Shown here piece after piece: positions 15,005 to 20,277 of a stretch of 20,277 nt of DNA. The DNA comes from Nitrososphaerales archaeon TH526 (GTDB lineage Archaea > Thermoproteota > Nitrososphaeria > Nitrososphaerales > Nitrososphaeraceae): the NCBI GenBank assembly GCA_014523665.1, contig JAATVR010000034.1:1-20277 (forward strand), written 5' to 3'. Position numbers and translations under genes: made by a program. The notes under the pieces were generated by a model. The model saw only the letters and a program-made list of their open reading frames with translations. It did no database searches and was not told the DNA's origin. Position 1 is the stretch's first letter, and the number at the start of each line of letters is the position of its first letter.

Positions 15005-15011
15005 CTCTCCC
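15005..15011 (-). promoter_or_regulatory. Shine-Dalgarno site of the PurF-like gene
   Basis: GGGAGAG on the minus strand ends 8 nt before the TTG at 14996. It supports that start, and therefore Ala rather than Cys as residue 2. Confidence 0.55.
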
Positions 15012-15038
15012 TAAAATGCTTCATAAAATCTGAGTAGC

Positions 15039-15046
15039 TATTTAAG
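15039..15046 (-). promoter_or_regulatory. TATA-like box of the PurF-like gene
   Basis: The minus strand reads CTTAAATA. A start about 26 nt on gives a leader of about 20 nt that includes the Shine-Dalgarno site. Confidence 0.45.
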
Positions 15047-15119
15047 GTTAGTGCCAGAACTACAAACAAGATAAGTCAGTACATAGACAGCTCGTAATTA
15101 CTAGAATGTGAAGTATGTC

Positions 15120-15130
15120 TATATATAATA
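15120..15130 (+). promoter_or_regulatory. TATA box of ychF and kae1
   Basis: TATATATAATA is centred about 26 nt before 15151, predicting a transcript that starts within 2 nt of the ychF TTG codon. Confidence 0.55.
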
Positions 15131-15152
15131 ATACCTTAACATCTGGACATAA

Positions 15153-16355
15153 TTGCTAATCGGGATTATCGGAAAATCAAATGTAGGGAAATCGACGTTC
15201 TTCAATGCCGCTACAAGTCTAGGAGTTCAAACTGCTAACTTTCCATTCACAACGGTTGAACCGAATATTGGTATTGCACACGTCAGGACGAAGTGCGTGT
15301 GCAGAGAGTTCCAAGTCCAGGACAATCCGTCGCATTCATTATGTATAAATGGTAGCAGATATATCCCTATCAGAATTCTAGATATAGCTGGGCTCGTTCC
15401 AGGCGCTCACAATGGCAGAGGGCTAGGAAACCAATTTTTAGATACTGCAAGAGAAGCCGATGCGCTGGTACATGTCGTCGACGCCGCCGGAAGTACTGAT
15501 TTAGAAGGACGCGCAGTTAGCCCAGGGACAGGAGATCCAGTGCAGGATGTAGAATTTGTTTTAGAGGAATTTGATATGTGGTTAGTTACAAATTTGAAAA
15601 AGAACCTAGAAAAGGCCTCGCGAGATTTGCAGGGTACCTCAGATAAGATATCAAAGATATTATTAAAACAACTTTCAGGTTTTTCAGTAAATGAAAGCCA
15701 GATAATTACATCGTTAGACGAAGCAGGACTTGATGGAAAGAAGTTATCTTCCTGGTCTCCCTCCGATTTATTGTTGTTCTGTAGAACGTTAAGGAAATCA
15801 ACAAAACCGATGATAGTTGCTGCTAACAAGGCCGATTCCGTAATTGCCGAATCGAACCTACTAAGACTTGCGAGCCTCGACAGCGAAGTCATCCCCTGCA
15901 TCTCCGAGGCCGAAGCTATGCTAAGACTTGGATCAAAAAATGGGATGATACGATACCTTCCCGGAGACAGTTCGTTTGAGATCAATCCAAAAGCATTACT
16001 TCGGGAAGACCAAAAGAAAGCACTGGAGAAAGTTCGGGCAGTTCTCACTAAATTCGGTTCCACGGGCGTCCAGCAGATTTTGAATAGGGTATGTTTCGGA
16101 CTGCTTGGGATGATCGTTGTCTATCCTGTTGAAGATGAAAACAGACTAATTGACAAGAAGGGAAATGTACTCCCTGACGCTTATCTGTTACCAAAAGATA
16201 CTACTGCGAAGATTCTAGCCGGAAAGGTGCATGAACAATTAGGCAAAGGCTTCCTCTACGCTATCGATGTGAGATCTAAGCAGAGAGTAGGAGCAGATTA
16301 CAAATTAAGGGACAGAGACGTGATCAAAATAGTTTCGGCTGCTAGTAGAAGATAG
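15153..16355 (+). CDS. ychF: YchF/OLA1-family P-loop NTPase (archaeal type)
   Basis: This 400-aa OBG-family NTPase has a C-terminal TGS domain. The P-loop G1 is 'GKSNVGKST' (7-15), the effector region 'ANFPFTTVEPNIG' (about 28-40), G3 'DIAGLVPGAHNGRGLGNQFL' (about 77-96) and G4 'NKAD' (about 224). The TGS-like end is 'DVRSKQRVGADYKLRDRDVI' (about 373-392). In other organisms YchF/OLA1 binds ribosomes and acts in translation control and stress; the archaeal role is presumed similar. Start is TTG directly after an in-frame TAA, so no longer form is possible, and the TATA box placement implies a leaderless message. The kae1 gene follows after 16 nt in an apparent operon. Confidence 0.93.
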   Translation: MLIGIIGKSNVGKSTFFNAATSLGVQTANFPFTTVEPNIGIAHVRTKCVCREFQVQDNPSHSLCINGSRYIPIRILDIAGLVPGAHNGRGLGNQFLDTAREADALVHVVDAAGSTDLEGRAVSPGTGDPVQDVEFVLEEFDMWLVTNLKKNLEKASRDLQGTSDKISKILLKQLSGFSVNESQIITSLDEAGLDGKKLSSWSPSDLLLFCRTLRKSTKPMIVAANKADSVIAESNLLRLASLDSEVIPCISEAEAMLRLGSKNGMIRYLPGDSSFEINPKALLREDQKKALEKVRAVLTKFGSTGVQQILNRVCFGLLGMIVVYPVEDENRLIDKKGNVLPDAYLLPKDTTAKILAGKVHEQLGKGFLYAIDVRSKQRVGADYKLRDRDVIKIVSAASRR

Positions 16356-16371
16356 GGATTAGGGGCTCACT

Positions 16372-17382
16372 TTGTTTGCTTTGGGGATAGAAAGTACAGC
16401 TCACACTTTCGGCTGTGCTGTTGCAGAAATGAAAGAGGAGAGGAATGGATCATTTAGGATTTTGTCAGATTTAAGGTCATCTTATAGGCCTCCAGAAGGT
16501 TCTGGGATACACCCAAGAGAGGCATCTAGACATCATGCGAATGTATGCCACAGAATCTTGAAGGAAGCAATCGCACTTTCATCCCTTAAGATGGATCGGA
16601 TAGATATCATAGGTTACTCCGCAGGTCCTGGACTGGGACCATGTCTAAGGATAGGCGCTGTTCTAGCTCGGCTCTTGTCTACGTATTATAGAAAACCCTT
16701 GGTGCCTGTGAATCATGCACTAGCCCACATTGAACTGGGGGCCCGCATAACAGGCGCCAAGGATCCTTTGGTCATTCTCGTCTCTGGGGGACACACGATG
16801 ATACTTTTGTATTTTGATAAAAGATGGAGAATATTTGGAGAAACTTTAGACATTACTATAGGTCAGCTATTTGATCAATTTGGCAGGTCATTGGGTTTTT
16901 CATCGCCATGCGGATCGATGATTGAAAGGTTGGCAAGTGATTCTAGAAAAGAGTTCTCATGGGTACCATACACGATCAAAGGAAACGACGTTTCATTCAG
17001 TGGTTTGCTTACAGCAGTAATAAAACGTATCAAGTGCGGGAAATTTGATATTGGCAATACGTGCTACACGCTACAAGAAACGGCATTTGCGATTTTAGCT
17101 GAGGCCACAGAGAGAGCCATTTCATTTACGAACAAAAAAGAGGTGATGGTCGTCGGAGGTGTGGCTGCAAATAGACGTCTGGCAGACATGTTAAATCATG
17201 TTTGCACAAGACATAGCAGCAAGCTGTATATCTGTCCAATCCGTTATGCGGGAGACAACGGCGTCCAAATTGCATTAACAAGTCTTGTCGACTATCTGCA
17301 TTCGAAACTAAGTGTTGCCCCAGAAAATGGGTTTATCGATCAAGCTTGGCGCTTAGATTCTGTGAATGTAACATGGAGATAG
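16372..17382 (+). CDS. kae1: tRNA N6-adenosine threonylcarbamoyltransferase Kae1
   Basis: Kae1 is the catalytic subunit of the KEOPS complex, which transfers the threonylcarbamoyl group to A37 of ANN-decoding tRNAs (t6A). The 336-aa ASKHA-fold protein opens 'ALGIESTAHTFGCAV'. The metal-binding His pair is in 'VNHALAHIELG' (about 108-118); 'LVSGGHTMIL' follows at about 137. 'GETLDITIGQLFDQFGRSLG' (about 162-181) and 'VVGGVAANRRL' (about 259) shape the nucleotide site, and 'DNGVQIA' (about 298) carries the conserved Asp. Start is TTG, matching the usual N-terminus. All key motifs are present. It lies 16 nt after ychF; bud32, which is fused to or adjacent to kae1 in many archaea, is 373 nt away beyond an opposite-strand gene. 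Confidence 0.95.
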   Translation: MFALGIESTAHTFGCAVAEMKEERNGSFRILSDLRSSYRPPEGSGIHPREASRHHANVCHRILKEAIALSSLKMDRIDIIGYSAGPGLGPCLRIGAVLARLLSTYYRKPLVPVNHALAHIELGARITGAKDPLVILVSGGHTMILLYFDKRWRIFGETLDITIGQLFDQFGRSLGFSSPCGSMIERLASDSRKEFSWVPYTIKGNDVSFSGLLTAVIKRIKCGKFDIGNTCYTLQETAFAILAEATERAISFTNKKEVMVVGGVAANRRLADMLNHVCTRHSSKLYICPIRYAGDNGVQIALTSLVDYLHSKLSVAPENGFIDQAWRLDSVNVTWR

Positions 17383-17392
17383 TCAGCACAAA

Positions 17393-17722
17393 TTAACTAT
17401 GTTTGGCTTCGTTAACTTGGTTCATTATTTCTTTGGCCCAATGACCTGTATTTAGTACGCCGAATTTGTAAGACCGATCACTTAATTCTACTACGACCTT
17501 TGCGATGATAAAGCCCTCTGACTTTGATGCTGAAATCTTTTCCAGTGGGATGTCAAGGAGTACTTCCTCTGTCTTCTTGCTTAAGGTCGTCATCCTCCCT
17601 TCTGTCTTTTCGAAGATTAGTCGTTGGTTTGTCAATGTCAATATCCCATTTTTCAATTTATCCTCTGCACAATCTTCTTGCATGATCAGTTTTTCTCCTG
17701 GTCTAGGCTCAGCTCCGCTCAC
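17393..17722 (-). CDS. Small PH/GRAM-like domain protein
   Basis: This 109-aa protein resembles the short PH- or GRAM-like domains found alone in prokaryotes: 'PGEKLIMQEDCAEDKLKNGI' leading to 'LTLTNQRLIFEK' (about 29-40), then strands 'EEVLLDIPLEKISASK' and 'IIAKVVVELSDRSYKFGVLN', and a closing helix 'GHWAKEIMNQVNEA'. The 'LTNQRLIF' strand is the most diagnostic part. Membrane-lipid or protein binding is possible but not shown. The GTG start is about 25 nt from a TATA-like box (17743-17752), so probably leaderless. It is placed opposite to kae1 and bud32 and separates them. Confidence 0.65.
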   Translation of the reverse strand: MSGAEPRPGEKLIMQEDCAEDKLKNGILTLTNQRLIFEKTEGRMTTLSKKTEEVLLDIPLEKISASKSEGFIIAKVVVELSDRSYKFGVLNTGHWAKEIMNQVNEAKHS

Positions 17723-17742
17723 ACTTTTATGACATTGCTCCG

Positions 17743-17752
17743 ATTTATAATA
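17743..17752 (-). promoter_or_regulatory. TATA box of the PH-like gene
   Basis: The minus strand reads TATTATAAAT, centred about 25 nt upstream of the GTG at 17722. It lies inside the longest possible reading frame of bud32, which is one argument for the shorter bud32 start. Confidence 0.45.
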
Positions 17753-17755
17753 CTG

Positions 17756-18409
17756 TTGTCGAACAGACCCCCGATCTTACTCAAGAAAGGTTCTGAGGCA
17801 GATCTTTTTCTAGTCAATTGGTATGACAAGCAGGCACTATCAAAATTGAGAACTGAGAGGACTTATCGGCATCCTGTCCTAGACAGGGAGCTTAGGCATA
17901 GAAGGACGATTCGCGAGGCACTAATGCTCTCAAAGGCCAAAGAGGCAGGGGTTAGATCTCCGTACCTGTACTTCTTTGATGCACAAGGCAATGAAATAAT
18001 TATGGAGTACATCGAAGGTGTAAATTTGAAGACCGTCTTTTCGGTTGACTTGGCATCAAAATTAGGAGAATGTATTGCAAAACTTCATTTCAAAAACATA
18101 ATCCATGGAGATGTAACTACTTCTAATTTTATTCTGGAGACTCACCCACGGAATAATTCAGCAGGTCTCGCAATAATTGATTTTGGTTTATCTTTTTACT
18201 CTCAAAGATTGGAAGACATGGCATCTGAGGTACGGATGCTCAAAGAGGTCCTAAGCAGTGTACACTATGATCTTTTTGATCAAGCCTTCTCGAATTTCGC
18301 AGACGCTTATTCATTATATAGTCCCCATGAAAGAGGGAGAAAGGTATTACGAAAGGTCGACGAGATAGAGAGCAGAGGAAGATATTCACGAATCGCAAGT
18401 TCATATTAG
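17756..18409 (+). CDS. bud32: Bud32/PRPK KEOPS-complex kinase
   Basis: Bud32 is the small atypical kinase/ATPase of KEOPS that works with Kae1 in t6A synthesis. The glycine-rich loop equivalent is 'KKGSEADLFL' (about 10-19), followed by 'RHRRTIREALMLSKAKEAGV', 'IIMEYIEG', the catalytic loop 'IIHGDVTTSNFIL' and the metal-binding 'IIDFGLSFYSQRLEDMASEV'. The C-terminal tail has basic residues, as usual. The start is uncertain. An ATG at 17729 would add nine mostly hydrophobic residues translated from A/T-rich promoter-like DNA. The TTG at 17756 gives 217 aa, near the family's usual N-terminus, about 26-30 nt after a TATA-like CTTTTATG (17724-17731). I chose TTG. rdgB follows after 78 nt. Confidence 0.9.
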   Translation: MSNRPPILLKKGSEADLFLVNWYDKQALSKLRTERTYRHPVLDRELRHRRTIREALMLSKAKEAGVRSPYLYFFDAQGNEIIMEYIEGVNLKTVFSVDLASKLGECIAKLHFKNIIHGDVTTSNFILETHPRNNSAGLAIIDFGLSFYSQRLEDMASEVRMLKEVLSSVHYDLFDQAFSNFADAYSLYSPHERGRKVLRKVDEIESRGRYSRIASSY

Positions 18410-18487
18410 TGCTGACCCAACATAGCATTCGAAAGTTGGTATTGGAATAATAATGACATCTAATTGATTCTCATGTAGTATCTCGAT

Positions 18488-19078
18488 TTGGGACAGACGA
18501 AGATAAAGGATATCTATTTTGCAAGTTCGAATTCCAACAAGTACCTAGAGATTGAGCCAATATTACGTCAATACGGGATAGTATCCCATTTTGCCAAGAT
18601 GTCACTCCAGGAAATCCAATCCGAATCTGTACAACAAATAGCAGAAGCCAAATGTACCAATGCGTTTGACTATCTCCAAAAGCCAGTCATTATTGAGGAT
18701 GACGGATTTTATTTAAGTTCGTTGAAGGGTTTCCCAGGACAATATTCATCATTTGTTTACAAAACTCTAGGCAACCAAGGAATCTTGAAACTAATGCAGA
18801 ATAGAGCAGATCGAAAAGCATACTTCCTTTCAGTGATTGCGTATGGTGACGGTCATACATTCAAGATATTCTCTGGCAAGACACGCGGGATGATAAGTAA
18901 ATTGGCTACTGATGGCGGTTGGGGCTTTGATCCCATTTTTGTGCCCGAAAACACCATTAAGACGTACGGGGAGCTCAGCCTACTGAATAGAAAGTCATTC
19001 TACTCTCACCGTCACAAGTCTATAGAGAAATTTTCAAAATGGTACATAAAGAAACGCCTTCGATACAGAAATCGTTGA
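18488..19078 (+). CDS. rdgB: Non-canonical purine NTP pyrophosphatase (RdgB/HAM1)
   Basis: This enzyme hydrolyses ITP, dITP and XTP to the monophosphates, keeping deaminated purines out of nucleic acids. The 196-aa protein has 'IYFASSNSNKYLEIEPIL' (about 9-26) at the substrate site, 'IIEDDGFYLSSLKGFPGQYS' (about 68-87) with the metal-binding acidic residues, 'GWGFDPIFVPE' (about 143-153) and 'SHRHKSIEKF' (about 173-182). All HAM1-type motifs are present, although the first (usually T-G/S-N-x-x-K) reads SSNSNK. Start is TTG; no clear Shine-Dalgarno. It follows bud32 in the same direction and may share its transcript. Confidence 0.93.
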   Translation: MGQTKIKDIYFASSNSNKYLEIEPILRQYGIVSHFAKMSLQEIQSESVQQIAEAKCTNAFDYLQKPVIIEDDGFYLSSLKGFPGQYSSFVYKTLGNQGILKLMQNRADRKAYFLSVIAYGDGHTFKIFSGKTRGMISKLATDGGWGFDPIFVPENTIKTYGELSLLNRKSFYSHRHKSIEKFSKWYIKKRLRYRNR

Positions 19079-19186
19079 TATTGCGGTAAGTCGGATGACC
19101 ACCGGAGATTCTAAACAGAATTGAACACACGAAGTGCTTCATAATTGGATTTTTCGGAATATCAGAAGTGCTGTCAAAATAGGATT

Positions 19187-19219
19187 AGTTGTACTCGTTG
19201 TCGTTGTAGTCGTCGTCGC
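19187..19219 (-). repeat. ACN trinucleotide tract after a stop codon
   Basis: The minus strand is a run of ACG/ACT/ACA codons lying 27 nt beyond the stop of the surface-protein gene and in its frame. It would encode A-T-T-T-T-T-T-T-S-T-T, followed by a short hydrophobic stretch. On the plus strand the same DNA reads as a valine run. Confidence 0.55.
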
Positions 19220-19246
19220 TAATATTCATTGCCCGACCTTGAAGAG

Positions 19247-20277
19247 TCATTCATTGTTCTCAAGGTTTTGTGGAATATCATTTATCATAACGTTCACTTC
19301 ATCGGACGAGACTTGGCCTCCATCAGTAGACGCGATGAATCTGAAAGTCAATTTGGAATCCTTATCTACCTCTGGTGCCTGGAAGCTAATTTGTTCTGCA
19401 TTCTGGTGTCCTAAAGTGACGTTGATATTTCCACCTACCTGTCTCCATTCATATGACAAGTTTTGACTACTAATTGGAGAGGAAGAATCACCTTTTAGAA
19501 TAACCTCCATTCCCTCGTTTACGATCTGATCAACTCCAGCTATGGTTTTTATAGAAGTGCCATTCTCGGCTCCCTTCTCTGAAGAGTTGGTAGCAACCCT
19601 AGTTTGTGATTGGTTCCCAGACTGCTTTGAAGTGTCGTTGGGTGCATCGGGAGATCCAGAGGAATTAGATTGAAACGGTTCAGGGATTTTTACATTTGTT
19701 TGGATACTCCCAATGTTCGGTTCTGAAACAGTCCGATTGGATAAGTTAATCACGGGAGTAGAATCCTGAACATGGGTGTTAAGGACAGATTTTCCTCTAT
19801 CTCCGTCGGATGCGACACGAGGAGACGGAGTGGGAAATATTAAAGGAATATCGTCGTTTTCTTCATTACTTGACTCTGGCTGTTGGATGATTTCCTGCGA
19901 AATTTGATCGTCCTGACTGGAAGACTGATTATTTACAGGTGCAAGATAGCTGAAAGAAGACCCGTTCTCATCATGAGGGATTACCACAGCGGGTGAGGTT
20001 GCATTGTCCAAAGCAGAATCTGACTTGGTTGCATTAGGTATTATCACGGAATCATTAACAGTAGAAAGATGAGACGTGAATGACTCTTGGCTCTCACGAG
20101 GAGGGATTATCACCGGACCAGAAGTTATATTCCTGACGACTTCATCCTTGGTCATCACTTCGGTCTGATTGTCAAGATCTGGTGAGGTCGATTCGCTTTC
20201 ATCGATTTCAGTAATGTTGGTTGGAGCGATTTCTTCTCTTGCAGAAGGCGAGTTCAATACTTTAGTTATGGGAGAGG
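19247..20277 (-). CDS. Sequon-rich surface protein with PKD-like domain (partial)
   Basis: The frame is open to the right edge, so the N-terminus, including any signal peptide, is outside the window. About 336 residues can be read from the first possible internal start, a TTG at 20257. The visible part is polar, Ser/Thr/Asn/Pro-rich and carries 17 N-x-S/T sequons. A degenerate repeat ('GPVIIPPRESQESFTSHLST' and 'AVVIPHDENGSSFSYLAPVN') lies near residues 47-108. The last 95 residues look like a PKD/Ig-type beta-sandwich: 'AGVDQIVNEGMEVILKGDSS', 'YEWRQVGG', 'SFQAPEVDKDSKLTFRFIAS' and 'SSDEVNVMI'. This suggests an N-glycosylated extracellular protein. Only the composition and the C-terminal domain are firm; anchoring is unknown. 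Confidence 0.75.
   Translation of the reverse strand, partial: SPITKVLNSPSAREEIAPTNITEIDESESTSPDLDNQTEVMTKDEVVRNITSGPVIIPPRESQESFTSHLSTVNDSVIIPNATKSDSALDNATSPAVVIPHDENGSSFSYLAPVNNQSSSQDDQISQEIIQQPESSNEENDDIPLIFPTPSPRVASDGDRGKSVLNTHVQDSTPVINLSNRTVSEPNIGSIQTNVKIPEPFQSNSSGSPDAPNDTSKQSGNQSQTRVATNSSEKGAENGTSIKTIAGVDQIVNEGMEVILKGDSSSPISSQNLSYEWRQVGGNINVTLGHQNAEQISFQAPEVDKDSKLTFRFIASTDGGQVSSDEVNVMINDIPQNLENNE

Noticed and set aside
15407..16063. 218-codon open frame on the minus strand
   Set aside because: It lies wholly antisense to ychF, whose motifs fix the coding strand; the protein has no recognisable domain.
19134..19466. Plus-strand frame with a valine-run membrane-like segment
   Set aside because: The valine run is the reverse of the ACN trinucleotide tract, and the rest is antisense to the surface-protein gene.

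Overview
The window reads as core chromosome of an aerobic archaeon, most likely an ammonia-oxidising thaumarchaeon (class Nitrososphaeria). Archaeal markers include ribosomal protein S4 of archaeal type, two geranylgeranyl-reductase family flavoproteins (archaeal ether lipids), aEF-1beta, Pth2, a UPF0147 protein, an archaeal translin, archaeal-type YchF, and Kae1 and Bud32 as separate genes. Heme O synthase points to a heme-copper oxidase and therefore aerobic life. Small winged-helix proteins and many GTG/TTG starts about 26 nt downstream of an A/T-rich TATA-like box (leaderless transcripts) fit the same group. The genus cannot be fixed from the sequence, and the taxonomic call is inference. 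No tRNA, rRNA, CRISPR array, insertion sequence or phage gene was seen.

Layout. 1-548: the last codons of an upstream gene overlap ribosomal protein S4. 578-1537 (minus): a winged-helix regulator with an S-layer-like C-terminal domain ending in an EF-hand-like loop. 1718-5003 (plus): glmS (start moved to a GTG that places the catalytic Cys second) and a 481-aa geranylgeranyl-reductase family protein. 5062-5694 (minus) translin and 5783-6073 (plus) UPF0147 are divergent, followed by heme O synthase (6153-7070). 7071-7449 holds no gene I can support. 7450-9160 (minus): a second geranylgeranyl reductase, a 59-aa zinc-ribbon gene and aEF-1beta. 9220-9573: Pth2. 9732-10316 (minus): an unrecognised protein. 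10317-10620: a gene-free stretch with two palindromes and a promoter. 10621-12018: an aspartase/fumarase-family lyase.

12064-12596 (minus): an unknown 86-aa protein coupled by an ATGA overlap to a winged-helix protein. 12703-13212: a helical protein with an internal repeat. 13288-14996 (minus): a PurF-like protein that appears to have lost both active sites, overlapping an unknown 124-aa gene. 15153-17382: ychF and kae1, 16 nt apart. 17393-17722 (minus): a small PH/GRAM-like protein. 17756-19078: bud32 and rdgB. 19247 to the right edge (minus): an Asn-glycosylation-sequon-rich surface protein with a C-terminal PKD-like domain, cut by the window edge.

How the genes relate. Translation and tRNA quality (S4, aEF-1beta with its zinc-ribbon neighbour, Pth2, Kae1/Bud32, YchF), nucleotide sanitation (RdgB), membrane lipid reduction (two GGR-type proteins), respiration (heme O), and amino-sugar supply (GlmS) that could feed glycosylation of surface proteins like the one at the right edge. 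The best candidates for something undescribed are the apparently double-dead PurF paralogue with its overlapping partner, and the regulator that joins a DNA-binding domain to an S-layer/EF-hand-like domain. The rest is mostly ordinary housekeeping DNA.
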